DNA of 64,000 nt from Diprion similis (GCF_021155765.1 NC_060105.1:17393001-17457000), one strand, 5' to 3'. Positions 24,449-38,300 are shown, counted from the stretch's first letter. Translations and numbers: made by a program. The notes: a model not told the origin generated them from the sequence alone.

Positions 24449-25686
24449 CAGGGTGATCGGCTTTAATCACCCCAGATGAAGATTTTTGAAACGACGTGAG
24501 GTACCAGAAAAGCCTTATTCAAATTAACGTGTACGGTTTCGAGAGGAAAAGATGATGCTGATATGGGTCGACTTGTGGAATGTGGCACTTCACAAATTTT
24601 GGAAGTAACGTCTGATTTTAGATAGGGAACGCGTATTTTGGATATGAGCAGCGTTAGAGCGAGATCAAAGACGAATTCAAAGACTTAATTCACGCTGGAC
24701 GTTCAGCGTCCCACCTTTTTTTGCAGCTTTCTATTAAAACTACCTTTTTGGTAATAGCTGCCGGATTTTTTGGTTCCACATAGTCCCTGAAATATTTCTA
24801 AGTCTAAAAAAAATATAAGATTTATTTATTGCGAAAATAGCAGATGTAAATAAATGAACGAAATTCCTACTTTTCCCACGAAAAAAAGAAATTTCCGGTA
24901 ATCTACCACGAAAATCCGAATGCCAATTTTTACACAAACTTGATACACGTCAAAAATGTTGGAGATTTTTTTCAAAATTTTTCTTTTTCGCCATTTTGAA
25001 TTTTCGAATTTCGGGACCAGATTCGTAATCAATGACCCCCAAAAACCGTGCAACGTAAAGTTTTATCAAAATCAAATCACTTTTTGAATTTACGTCCGCC
25101 ATGAATCTGCTATTTTTAATTTTTCAATTTCCAGTTCAGTTTCGTCATCAGCGACCCCAAAAATCCATGAATGCAAAATTTCAAGTGCATCGCATATAAA
25201 GAAAAATGTATGCATGAAAGGGTTAACCTTCACTCTTATTCATTCACCCTTACTCACGCTAAAAGGTTTGTGATCAAAATAATTCACGATCCAAACCAGA
25301 ATTATGAAGAATATTATGTCGTTTCAAACTCGACAATTTTGTATCCACGAGAAAACTTTGCGCTGAGAGTGAAAGACAAAAAATACGTACAGAAACTGAG
25401 ATGAAAGGAAACACAAACTCGAGAAACTTCATAAAAAAATTTTCAACGTCTCGAAATCATCTCATTAGCTACTCATATCCGAAATACGTATTCCCTATGT
25501 AAGATCAAACATTACTTACAAAATCTCAGCACACAGCAAAATGGCACACTGTGCAAGTCGACCCATGTCAGCGTCATCTTTCCCCTTTGAAACCGTACAT
25601 TATCAAGTACATTTTGTGTAAGACGTTCCGATAACTCTTCTCGTTTCTGGAATATTCACCTGGGACGATTAAAATGAACCACCCTG
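24449..25686. mobile_element. Inverted-repeat element with TA duplication
   Basis: It begins CAGGGTGATCGGCTTTAATC and ends with the complement of CAGGGTGGTTCATTTTAATC, flanked by TA on both sides as for Tc1/mariner-type MITEs. Arms of about 230 bp follow each end (for example AAAGATGATGCTGATATGGG and its partner near 25570). The middle has received a copy of the dispersed repeat at 24700-25180. A decayed relative lies at 4430-5215. Confidence 0.65.
24700..25180 (-). repeat. Dispersed repeat with decayed coding piece, copy B
   Basis: This is the minus-strand counterpart of positions 1-420. The frame near its end reads RDYVEPKNPAAITKKVVLIE and continues to CKKRWDAERPA with no stop, so it is less decayed than copy A. 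Two copies of GATTCGTAATCA(A/G)CGA-CCCC lie at 25020 and 25145. Confidence 0.6.
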
Positions 25687-25772
25687 TATAATTGAAACAA
25701 GACGTACTCGCTGACTTGTACTTCTCTTTGTAAAGTCAACAAAGATGCAGCTTTTCTCTTAAGGTCACGGAG

Positions 25773-25838
25773 TACTCCTACCTTTACCGACCGAGCAAAC
25801 GCACCCTTTTTCTTCCTATATTAAAGAAACAAACGAAC
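25773..25838 (+). repeat. 65-bp repeat shared with 63585-63652
   Basis: AGTACTCCTACCTTTACCGA followed by CACCCTTTTTCTTCCT recurs inverted at 63652-63585. Its function is unknown; it may be the end of a transposon family. Confidence 0.45.
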
Positions 25839-28109
25839 ATCTAAAATCTTACACCGAGGTGAGATTGATACTATACGTATGTAATATGCAGAATTTACGT
25901 AGAATTGGTAAACCCGATGAAGAGAATTTCCAGTTGGAATATTTATCATTTGTATAAAATGACGACTTCAATAACTTGAAAACGTACACAATATTCCGAT
26001 ATAGCTTGCAATATATTCCATTGCAGCAATAACTGTGATAAACCGAAGATGTGAATGTAGTTCGAGTTTATAGTCTAGGTCATTATACTTATACATGATC
26101 AATGTAAGGCGACTCCAGCGTTAGTTTTTTTTATTTTAAATAGTTGTTGATATCACGCTTAGTCGCAAAACGTTCGTTAATGGTAGAAGACGAAATCTGG
26201 CTACAGGCGAAACTATGTGAATATAATGCACATTTTAGTATTGAAAGTATTTTTCTACGCCAAAATACCTCAGGGAGGTTGACTGACCAAAAATCAGTAC
26301 TTACATAATATCGAACTCATGAATAACGATAGACACTTGATTTTTTTTAACCTCAATCGTGCATTTATTAAGTCCATTTACAAGGAATCCTATTCATAGT
26401 CAAACGTCAAAGTGAATGCTATTTATCGAAGCTGATTACACGTACCTCATGTAATTAAACAAAAGTGTATTTACCTTTGAATATACCAAAGAACGTTCGC
26501 ATGTGTGAGTTGGTTGTATTTTTGATTGAAAAATCAAACTAATACCCTGCAAACGAAGTTCACTATTGATGTCCTTTCGCTACTAGTACTGCAACGTTTT
26601 AAAAATCAAATCGCATGCCCGACCGTGACCTGCCAACACTCGTTTTTGTTATTGTTCTCCGCGTAAGATCCATCGTCTTTAAATCAATTAGTTTTCACTT
26701 GCAAATTTGATCGATATTTGACTAGATTTAAATAGCAGCAACCTCTGATTAGCCCGCCTCGTATATCGGCGTCGATCGCGATTTTCGAAATCTTCGAATC
26801 TCTACGGGATAGAGCAATCTCGCCTGTGATGCGGATGACTGTCAACTAACAATAAGTCAGTCAAGTCTTGCGACCGTGCAAGAGTAATATTCCCCCTCCT
26901 CGCCTATCCGTGAATCGCCTTAGAGCTTCCTTCAATTGCCATCAATCGTGGGAGAACGCGAGAAAACAGGCTGAATACTTGGCTTCACTTTTTTGCCCGC
27001 AACTCTGTAATCTCCAATTTAAAGGTTGGCTGGTTCCCTAATGCAGTATGCATGTAACGTCGAAACAATTTTCTACGCACACTTTTGACCAATATATATC
27101 TATGATTTTTCTTCACAATTAAATAATTGAGGTCAAGAATCTTGTTATCAGCGTACATGTAACATCTCTACAGAAAACAATATAACCTCACTTATTTCCA
27201 CGAACATGAGGAATGGATATTCAAACACGCTGATTGTAAACGTTTTTCGCTTGTCTCGCAGGCGCTGCTTGTAAAATTTAGCCTGCTCTTATTACTTCAA
27301 TTGTACAGCGATCAGGTCAAATAGCGCGTCATCGGTTACCAATTTCCTCATCGTCTGTAGCAATTTCAATTGACTCATTGTCAGAGCCTCTGTCTTAACT
27401 GCAGGAAGCAGCAATCAGAATCCAATTTTGGTGCATGGCAACGAGACTATACATTTAACTCTCTCAAAACCGTTACTCGAGAACAGTTGAAGCGCGCGTT
27501 CCGAATTTTCAATCGATTTTAATCGTGTATGGCTGCTATATCGGTACGTTGAAAAAAACAAACAAAGGAAAATTTTAATATAATAAACAAGGGTTTGAGG
27601 AGGTTGTTTGACCAAAGCTAGATAGCTTTTTTTTAAATAATTTTTTTACTACACACTCAGTATAATTTACCATATTATAGGTATTATATTCGTAAGCTAA
27701 AAAGGTCCATTCAAAAACACGAAATTGAATATCTATGCTTTGTTTCAAATTGCTTTGGAATGGTTGAAAATTTAGTACATTGGTTCAATTCACTCCACGA
27801 TGGCTGGTTTCCTACAAATTCACTGAAACACGTTTCTTTTTATCGTTACATATTTTATTTCACGACATGCATCGATATTGATTAAGATCAACAGATTGCA
27901 GTAATTTGACGAATCAACTTTAGGAAACTAAATCCGTTTCAGTGACTTTGAAGACAATTGGATTTTGAAAAAAATTAAACATCATTGCGTCGAAATCGAA
28001 CAAATGTAATACATTTTCAACCACTGTGAAACAATATGTAACGAAGTCTTGATAGCTACGTTTAATTAAAGAAATCTCTATGGGTTACGAATATAATAAC
28101 TTGATCAAT
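25839..28109. other. Stretch without recognisable gene
   Basis: Intergenic, with no repeat structure or exon that I could support. Confidence 0.4.
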
Positions 28110-28198
28110 ACTTGATGTATTTAACGGTTTATTATTTATATCCATTTATATTGTCAATAAATATACTTATATTTTAGTTTAAAAAAATATTATAGTAG

Positions 28199-28264
28199 AA
28201 AAGATAATTTAATTAAGCTAATGGGTTCATATCCCATAGATAAAAGATTGAATGTTTTTCTTTT
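28199..28264 (+). pseudogene. Mitochondrial tRNA-Met copy (anticodon CAT)
   Basis: The segment AAGCTAATGGGTTCATATCC is the insect mitochondrial tRNA-Met core. The anticodon stem ATGGG/CCCAT is perfect around CAT. The acceptor strands AAAAGA and TCTTTT pair. The T arm is irregular. As part of a nuclear insertion it is not expected to function. Confidence 0.7.
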
Positions 28265-28267
28265 TAA

Positions 28268-28332
28268 CTATAAAATGCCTAAAAAAAGGTTAATCCGATA
28301 GAATAAATTATGTAATTTCAAATTACTTTTAT
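28268..28332 (+). pseudogene. Decayed mitochondrial tRNA-Ile copy (anticodon GAT)
   Basis: AATGCCTAAAAAAAGGTTAA, then CCGATAGAATAAATTATGTA, parallels insect mitochondrial tRNA-Ile, with GAT in the anticodon position. The anticodon stem has at least one mismatch. Confidence 0.5.
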
Positions 28333-28350
28333 AAATCATGTTTGTAATTA

Positions 28351-31300
28351 GTTTTTTGCAAAGTGCTAAATTAAATAATTTAATTTTGTAAAATAATTAA
28401 GGTATAACTATTTATTTTTTAGAGGAATTTTTTAATCTAGTACAAGTTGGTTAGCTAGGCTTAAAATTACCACGTGCTGATCAGACGATTTTGTTGAATA
28501 TTTCAACTTCTTTTTCCTGTGATTCCGAAGAAAATAAAAATTATTGCTAGACGTATTTTAGTAAGGAATCGTATATTCAATGCAAATGTGCCACGAAACT
28601 TTATTAAAGTTTTATATACAAAAAATCAGAGGATTTGGTAAAGCTGCCAAATATGGCGATCAAATGTGGTGTAAAAAATCTTATTTTGATTTAAAAAAAT
28701 CTTATTTGATCCAACAAACAATAAAGAAAGTAGTCAGAATAATAATTTGTGTAGACAAGGGAACCAAATTTATTTGAGTCAACAAAATATTTTTTTCGCC
28801 ATGTTTAATGGCCATATTTGATAAAACAAATTTTTTTGTGTACACTAATGCTTCCAGCTGCTTGCATCCCGAATTACGAAAAAAAGAACTGCATCAATTT
28901 GTACGAAATTTCCACAAAAGAAATTACGTACATTAGACAGACGTACGTTGTTTTTATTTCGTAAATTACACACAAAAAGTTTTGTAGCAAATTCTGTGAA
29001 AGATCATTGTAAATTGAGAGATTGTGCTTTGTTTAAAAAATCAACGTACATTCGATCCAATGCATTTTACAAATTATACCAAGCAAACGCAGAGAGCTGT
29101 AAAAGTGATCACGTGGTCGTGCTCATTAGAAAAATGAAGCATTTTCATGTTTTTAAAATATTCCACTTGTACTCTATTTCATTGTGACTATGTCACAAAA
29201 AATGTCTAATATAGGTGACCTCATTGTTAGGATAGTCGCAATGAAGATAACAAAATGTTTCTCTCTCTCCACAAACTCCGGAAAGAAGTTCGTCAAATGA
29301 TTGTTTAGTGTAGTTTGAGTTATTTATTCAATAAATTCTATTGCGTGCTAAAGAAATTATGTTTAAAATCATTGAGTTGATGCTTTCTCCTTATGAATAA
29401 GTTAAATTTTTGTAATTATAAACACAGGCGAACCTAACCTTGTTGTACCGACATGTTTTATTACTTATCTACAGAGGAATTGTCAAACTAACGATTTGAC
29501 ATTTTTTCTAAATAACAATTAAAGTATTCACATTTGACGAAGAAGAATAAAAACAAATTCGTGAATTTCATATTGTTCAATTTGCAGGACTCAACTTGGT
29601 GTAAAACAAATATTGCTTCGAGGTGTCAAAGATGATTCTTTGCATTCTTCAAGGATCCATTGTAAAACCATTTTTGTTTAGGTATTGTGTAATGATAACG
29701 TAATTAGCTATTCCCTGATATCGACATGCATACAGGTTCAGATAAGTTGTTCGATAAAGAAATGGGAAAAAGTGGGCGACGTGCTACGCAGATCAAGAGC
29801 TCATAAATTTATAACTTGTTGCCACTTCCTTGTTTTTGCGGTGGCTGCGTTCTGCTTGCTTCTGCACAATTCTAGACAACCATAACAACGGGTCATTATC
29901 CCTCCTATATACTGCATCTCTTTTCTCTTTCCAGAGTGAAATAGCATGAAGATATCCGAGGAATAAGAGGCGGTAAAACAATTTTCATCGTGACAATTTT
30001 GTCATCTAATAATGGGAAGCAATTCAAGTGGAAAGTGAGGTAAACTTTCATCAAATCTATAACGTTGTAATTTACGCGAATCACTTTTGTCTTATAAATT
30101 GCGTATAGAAATCGCCGGTTTCTTTTGTCAATATCGTAACGTTCAACTAGCGTAACAATTCACGGATTACTATAAAATTTCTCATGATTCGCTTTTTTGC
30201 CAAACAAAGATTAGCCCCAACTCGATCAAGATTTTACACAAAGACGCTTTTTTGGGTATTTCGAGGTTGTTCGGACATTAGAGCAATGTAAAGACAAAAG
30301 GCTGAATTTTCGATATGTTATTAATCGTTAATAAATACAAAGATCTGACGTATAGTTTTCGTATAATTAATTATTGAAAATTGAATATTTAACATGTAGT
30401 CAATAGGGAATCTCATGTAAAATGCACTTTTTCAATACAATTTATAAATGAAAATATAAATAACTGTACTTTATATTAATCAATTCTCGTAGATTACGCA
30501 AAATTATAAAAAATGTATGCCGACCTATAGTTTTGTAAATATTTTAATTTGAATTATCGTAAATTCACGAAAATATCAGTCAGCCAGTCTGACTCGTGAA
30601 AGTATGGTTACGTCGGATGAAAAAACGCGCCAATTTTAAAATTCAATCATTCAATTGTGTGCTTTTTTCCATTTTATGATTGCTTTTTCTTTGTAAATTA
30701 TCCGTTGTGTAGAAATTGAGTTGTTTCCTTACTCGTTTAGCAAACGTAAAGTGAAATTCAACTAAACACGGGCAACAAAACACGTGTGATACGGCTAGGC
30801 CATGGAAATTTTTGAGGTGGGGCGCTGAGCATCCAATTGTAACTAAAGGGTTAAATGGAAGTATAAAATTTTTAAGTAAATGGATACTTTTAACTCATTT
30901 GCAATAATAACTTTTGAAGGAGTAGATTTATCGTGAAATGACAAGAGACCTTTTTTGTAGAACGTTCAATTTCCTACAAAAACATGTTTATGAATTTTCT
31001 GCACGACGCGTCGTTATCTAGTTATAAAAATCGCAAGGAGCAAGAACCATTTTTGCCATGTTATTCTTATGGAAAGTAGAAAATCGCGATGAGGCACATC
31101 TTAAAATGAAAATTAAGAGCTCCCATTTTAACAGGCGCTTTTTTTCGGTATCCTGAACAATATTTTCAGTATATTTTTCAAAAAAAAAATAGTCGATTTT
31201 TTCGATACAGTCTAATGTCCATGCAATGCGATGTGGCAATTCAGCTTTCGGAAAAGAAGTCAAAACATGTACTGTGGAAACTCAAAATTTTTATTATTTT

Positions 31301-33945
31301 GAAAAGTATGTAACAGAGACGATTGTCGGGAAAGTATTCTTGGAATTTGCATGTTTACACAAAATACATTGAAATGTGCATTGTGCGTGTAATGGTTTCA
31401 AAACAAATTGAAGACTCTTTTCTTGTCAAGTACTTTATATTCCCAATATATTCATTGTCCGCTTTTCATCGTTAACCTAGTTTTTTTGAATAACATTCTT
31501 CTGGAGGAGTACATTTCGAGACAAATCAGAGAATTTTAACGGGTTGTGAAAGGGAACGAAGGTGGCAAATCTCTTGACATAAAAAAACACACAGAATGAA
31601 AAATATAAGGAATAAGAATTTAAAAACAAAATTTCGGCATGTAATATGTACAATATATATCACGGTCCTGAGAATAAAAGCAATTGCTATGTCGATTGAA
31701 AACGGCCGGAACGAGTGGTATAATATCGTGAAAGTCATATCTTGCAATTTCGGATGACTTAGCAATTAATATTACCGGAAAATGTTCCAACACGGCTGTC
31801 ACTGCAGTGACACGTTTAATCGATTCGTTTTAAGCCGCTTGTTCATCTAATGCGATTGTGTCCAGTTGCTACTTGCGCATAATTATACAAATGTAGATGG
31901 TGATGAATTCAAAATAACTAAAGATAAAATTTAATTGAAGAACATCACTTGAATTACTTGTATCTCATTAATTGAAAATATCACTCGTTCACATTGAAGT
32001 TGGTGTTCGCTACTCCGAGAAAAGTGTTACTAATTGTTAAGCGGTCCGGCTGATTCATCCTCAAGGTGTTTTAATCGTGGTGTCACGCTACCGACTTTTG
32101 GGTCTACCCAACGGTCGAGCTAAAAGAAGGATTTTTTCAAGAATTATTTTAATAAGTTTTAACTATAAATATTGACATAGGCTTTGTTAGGCTTAATTTC
32201 TTTCGAAACACTTTCGAATTACATGAAAATTTTTTTTTTGATTGATTTTAATTACTTTTTATACACGAAAATCGTAGTTGAAAATCAGTCTGAAAAAAAG
32301 TAGGTTGCGGTGTTGATAATTTCTCGGAGATGGTTAACTTGAAACCAAAAAATCGAACGGTTTTAGATTCAGCATGTTAATGGCCTTCGAACGAATCATA
32401 CGATTTTTGATATTTGCAAAAATAACAAATTTTTTGGCAGCCATTCTTCGAAAACTTTGAAAAAACCGCTATGTTTTTGCCGTTTTTGCGCAAAACAATA
32501 TAGTTAAAATCAAAATTTCAAAAAACCCACTAATCATTCCAAGGCTATAGTTGTAAAGAATATGTGATTAAAATTTCATATGGATCGGTTCAGTAGTTTC
32601 CGCGATTTCGGGAACGGGAGCTTACTCAACAGTAAGTGGAACAGTGGAGTTCGGGAGGTTATGTGCTGACAGTGTCTCGGGTTGCCCGCTCATAGGAAAG
32701 GATTGAAGGTAGCCGGGACACTGGGAGAAATATTTGAAACAAAAGAGACGATGAAATATTCTATATAATTCTAATTCCGCCCATATTGTGTGCCAGGACT
32801 TCTCGTCGCAACCGTAATTTTAGAGTGGAGGTGGCGATCCATAACTTGCGTCGTAAGCGCAATGTTACAATATATTACAATAAAAAAATTTTTTGATTAT
32901 TTCCAGTAATCATAATGTAGTATAAAAACTTGATTAGACATAAAATGAGTGGAGCTGTATTTAAAAGTATTGTGAGATTATATGTCTATTCGGTTTGAAC
33001 TTCCTAGAAATCTTTGGAAAATTTAATATGCACTTCGAAATAAACGCACCGTATTGCCGTATTGTTGGGATGGGTTAATTACTGTATCCGTAGATTTTTC
33101 GGTACTTACAATTAGTACCACTAAATAATACGGAAATATTTGCTAGAGTCCAAGTGAAACCCATAGCTCAAACAGTTAAAAAGTAATGAGCTTTGGTTCG
33201 AAAGTCAATTTAATTTGAAAATTAACCTTCGAACGTTTTTATATATCCAAACTATTACCCTTCCTTCCCTACCTTCTCTACCAAATGCAATTAAAATCAA
33301 ATCTGTATCAAAACAGCTCAATTATAACAATTTAGAAAAAGTACCATCTTCCCTATGTTACTCATATTTGGGGGGGGGGGGGGGGGGGGGGGGGGGCTTC
33401 AGTGATATTTTGATGAAAACGATGTTCTCAATTTTGAGATGACTAGAAAAGATGTAATCGAAAACTGCTTCCTAATAAATTTCGGTAATGGCAGTATGAG
33501 CAGAAGAAAATTTCAATCACTCACGATGATGAAAGTTTAGGCGCCAGTAATTTTTGGCAATGGTGCGCAGGAAATCTTTTATCACAAAGTCTTTGCACAT
33601 ATACTTTCATCATAGAGGGTTAAAATTTTTTTCAGGACAAATACTACCATAATCTAAATCTTGTGGGTAGGAATTTTCGATTACATCATTTTCGTTCAGT
33701 TCAGTAACGCAAAACTCGGTATTATAAAAATTTCGTCAAAGTCACCCCTTAAATGGGAAAAATTTGAATTCTGAAAGTAGCCTCTTAAAATTAAATTTAA
33801 GACTATCGTTCCGCGATGATTCTTTTTTTGCTATGCAGGATAAGATTTTCAGGTCAAAGCAAAAAAAAATTCATTTCCAAACAAAACAACCTAATGTGCA
33901 TGTCGTCTTCTAGAATTAAAAAAAAAATATATACATAGTTTAAAA
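28351..33945. other. Stretch without recognisable gene
   Basis: Intergenic sequence downstream of malate synthase. A fragment near 30815-30855 (GGGGCGCTGAGCATCCAATT followed by AAAGGGTTAA) matches the end of the repeat at 1-420. No exon was supported. Confidence 0.4.
33370..33396. repeat. 27-base G homopolymer
   Basis: An uninterrupted run of G about 550 bases downstream of the malate synthase stop. It can form quadruplex structures and its length is unreliable. Confidence 0.9.
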
Positions 33946-35321
33946 TTACAAACTAGAATGATGTAGTCTACGAAATACATGTGCATCATTCAAGTAGGTT
34001 GTAATAAAATCAGGAAACTCTCTGTGGTTGACAATTTCCGTAAACAAATCGCGAGCTGTATGTAAATTGATTTTGTCCTGGAAAGTAGAGCAATACTCTT
34101 CTAATAAATGGTCAATGATTTTACAGGCATAACTGTCTACTAATCCCCGCGTTAGTAAATCTCCGTTTCCGTCCTCAAACTTCGCCCCGTGTCTTATCCA
34201 CTGCCAAATCTGCGATCTTGAAATCTCTGCTGTCGCGGAGTCTTCCACAGCGCCTTTATATGCAAAATGGCCCACACCTTGCAACCAATAGAAGATGAAT
34301 AAAATGGTTACAGATATGTTATGCTTTAATCCGTCAATTGTTACGCCTCCAGTTGGCAGTTTGAGCAAGTCAGCTTCCGAAACGTCATTTGGTGTACCAG
34401 GATATTTTATCTGATTATAACTTGGCCCTCCGTATTTTTTCCATAGATTGTTCATGTAGGGGACAAGTCCAACATCAAACACCATGAAGCCATCCACGCC
34501 CATTTGAATCTCTGCAAGTTTTCCGTTTACTACTGTTTCCACAACTCTGTGAAACTCATCCGAATTATCTTCTGTTGGCAATAACAAAGCCGCCATACCG
34601 CCAGTTGCATGTGCACCTCGTCTGTGACAAGTTTTGACCACAAGCTCCATGTAACACTTGAGAAAGTGACGATTCATGTTAACGTATTTGTTTCTATCAG
34701 GCAGAATGAAAGACTTGTTGTTGCCAAATTTGTTTATTATCGATGCTGCGTAATCCCATATTCCGCAATTTAGTCCCAATGAGTGATCTTTCAAGTTGAA
34801 CAATATCTGATCCATCTCAAATGAGCTCAAAATATTCTCAATCAAAACACAAGCTTTTATCGTGCCGCAAGGCATGCCAAACCTCGACTCCGTCCATGTG
34901 AAAATATCGTTCCAGAGTTTCGCTTCACTAGCACCCTCCAGTTTTGATAAATAAAAATATGGACCGCTTTCACAGTATCGCAATATATTCGCGTTGTGAA
35001 ATGTGAGTAAAACAAAATCTAAAAGAGGTCCAGGGACCTCTTTCCCATTCACAGTAACGTTGTGCTCTAGCATGTTCCACGCTCTTGGCCGCAGCATAAG
35101 AATCGGTGCTTTCCAAATTGGAGGAACATTGGGCAGTTCATTTCGAACCGCTTTATACACGTTGTAGAAGCCTAATATTTGATTTCTCCATGTTGGACAA
35201 TGGCCATCGTCAAAATCTACTTGTATGCCCTCTACGTTGCAACCGAGTGCTTTAGTGAAATGATCCAAATTTGATGGACTGACATCGCCAAGGTCTAAGT
35301 GCCGGTTTTGCAGTCGCCTAC
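33946..35321 (-). CDS. Malate synthase: catalytic exon
   Basis: A single 1376-nt exon after TTTTTCTAG holds the whole TIM-barrel and C-terminal plug. It has no internal stop or frameshift. The stop codon lies at 33946-33948. Confidence 0.95.
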
Positions 35322-38300
35322 CTAGAAAAATTATTAGAATATTGAATAGCGGACGTTTAATATGATCATTATTCATCCACCGTTAACCATTAGATAAACT
35401 ACATGTATAATGTCTTCGTCAGATGGATTACTTATCCTTTGTCACAATAATCGACTATTAATTCGATTACTTCGAATAATTTTTCGGTTCAAGCAGCCAC
35501 GCATTGGGTCAAATGACAATAATCATCCACCAATTGGTTGATTGTTACATGTTTTTGAATTGTATATACTCCAAGAAAATTGAAGTATATATTGTATTAC
35601 TAGTGCCGAAAGCGAGAAATTTCCGACATGTGTGATTTGTGTGGTCTAGCAACATGAGTCGCAAAAGCGAGCACAATAATCACACTAATCACCACGGTCT
35701 TGTACACAGGTCTGGGAACTCCCATGGTAGGCTATTTCTCACTTACAATTAGTGTGAAAAATTAGAACTATTGCGGTAGGTTCGCGCATAAGCACCCATA
35801 GAGTATATATAGGCAGTACGGCCAATATGTGTGTGTATGATTGATGCTGCCATTCTAACAAGTAAGATATCTAGGTCGATATCTTCGATTTTGATCTATT
35901 TCATATATGTTGTAGTGCATCGAAAACAAAGAAACTTGTATTTTTCTTATCGGCCATAAAACACTTTAAGGAGGTGAAACTCCCTCCAAAGATGGTGGTG
36001 TCAAACGTCAATATCGTTGTTTCACTCATACGAACATAATATTTTTCAACCAAACTAATTACCTACAATGTTATAGTTTGTATGAAAATAACTGGCGATT
36101 GACAATTAAAATATTGCTTTTCGCATCATTCGCATGAAAGTGCTCTTTAGTAATTGTAGTGCTCGCTCGAAGAAGGAGCGAGTACTACATAGATATATAC
36201 TCTTGAATATTTGTAGTGGTATTTATTAGTACGGATGAGATTGGTTAACTGTCCGTATTAGAGCTGCAGGTAAAATACACAATTTATCGATAAAAATGAA
36301 TAAATTAATGAATTATTTCGTATTTTTTTTTTTTTAACCAAAATTCATAGTTTCACACAAAATATTTTTCAATTTCAGATGAAAATGCCTTTCACTTATT
36401 GTATCGAATAGGTACTTAGTAAGTAGGACAATGATAATAATTGATGACATAAATTAATATTGCATTGCATCATTCATGGAGTAAAAAACAAAAACCGATT
36501 GTGGCGAAAAATAATCGAGTCGGTGGATTAATCGAGTTTGAAAAATAATCGATTATACTCAATTAATTAGGAAAAAATAATCGATTTTTTTTTTGTCAAT
36601 GTTAATAGGCGATCCTCTATCCAGAGTAGTTATATGTATACAGGGTGATTCAGTACCCGGGGACCACCGGGCACTGACGGATTCCTTGTGAAAAAATAAG
36701 ACTAAAATTTCTCTTGACGATTTTTTTTTAAAGCAACGGTTTTTGAGTTAGAGCCGTTTGAAGTCCATCAATCACAGCGCAGATAGGACCGAGAGCGCGA
36801 GCCAAGTGCGAGGCTCATGTAGTTGAGCCCGATGCAGCGTACGCTAGCCTCGCGCTAGGCTCGTGCGCTTGGCCTATCTGCGTACCGTGATTGGTGGACT
36901 TCAAACGGCTCTAACTCAAAAACCGTGGCTTTAAAAAAAAATTGTCAAGAGAAATTTTAGTCTTATTTTTTCACAAGGAATCCGTCAGTGCCCGGTGGTC
37001 CCCGGGTACTGAATCACCCTGTATCAGTGATTCCTTGTAAAAATCTGCGACTGATACGTTTTTTATGTCTTATAGGAACTTTGTCACTTGCGGGTTACAT
37101 CCGTATGAACCTACACTGTTAAATATATTGGTTGGAAATTTGCTAAAATTGTAATGGAAGTTTCATCTTATAGATGAGTTAATTTACTTTACGTTTTTCA
37201 TGGATTCTTCAAAAAATAATTATTTCAATTTACTGTAACATTACTGTAAATTTACCAAATATTAGTGCCGTAATTTCAAAAACCATGACTTTATTTGATT
37301 AATAATACAATGTATGGTCCACACGGGCATGGAATGTCAGATAATACAATCACTGGAAAATCATGAATAATATTATGGTTTGAGACAACAAAATTTTGAA
37401 TAAATTCACAAGAGCATTTAGATTCCAAATGTAGTAAATTGTTAGTCAGTAAGTTTACAGTGTATTTGTCTGGAACTGAAAATTTGATCACTAATTCCAA
37501 ACTCAACATGGTAATTCTATGGGCTTTGCTAAAATCTGATACTGTTAAGTATTTTGTATAAAATTTATATACGCAAAACTTGAGTAGATTCACAAGAAAA
37601 TTCCAGAATTTCCAAAAACCATAGAAAAACTTTTTAAATACAGTACGCGTGACATACTTTCAAGTAAAACAAAAAATTTTCGGAATGATTTTAAAACACA
37701 GATTTGGGAAATTCGAAATCTGACTACGAAATTTAAAGTCCACCTGGGACATTTCCGGATCTAGTTATGAGATATTCGAAATCGCAGAGTGAAATTAACA
37801 GAGATGCATATTAATTTCAGCGCTTGCTGCAGTAGATATTTAGTTTTTATAGATTGTAATCGAATTTCTTTGTACACTTACTACATAAATTCAGCAGTAT
37901 GTTTAGTTAATTCCAAATACCGTATAGCAAATGTATAGTAAATTTACAAATATATTACATTTACATATAATTTAGTAAATTCAAAATACGCTTTTGCGTT
38001 TCACCAACCAAGTTAAATAAAATTACAAAATTTTATTGAACAGTTAATAAGAATGCTCAGTAGTTCACTTTATTGTAGTAAATGTGTAGCAAATTTACGA
38101 ATATTTTTAACAGTGTAGCCTATCTGGTAGCATAAGGTGGTTCAGGAAGGCTATCATGTAACTTTTCACATTTCACATTTTCACATTTCCCACCATCCAA
38201 GCATTTTGATTGGTTGACTAAGCTTTGCCAACCAATCAGAATAGAGAACAGGGCTGGCTGATCGTCATTTGATTGTCATGCGCTCACCAGCTGTCCTGAA

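Larger units (their letters stand above)
28110..28350 (+). pseudogene. Nuclear insertion of mitochondrial DNA (tRNA-Met, tRNA-Ile)
   Basis: A strongly AT-rich block containing a recognisable insect mitochondrial tRNA-Met sequence (28199-28264) and a decayed tRNA-Ile (about 28268-28332), both on the plus strand. The order Met-Ile differs from the ancestral insect Ile-Gln-Met order. The flanks look like mitochondrial spacer but no mitochondrial protein gene was recognised, so the limits are approximate. Confidence 0.65.

Noticed and set aside
37291..37593. 100-codon frame in the malate synthase intron
   Set aside because: It lies inside a CACTG-ended repeat element, is not recognised as a transposase, and has no splice context.
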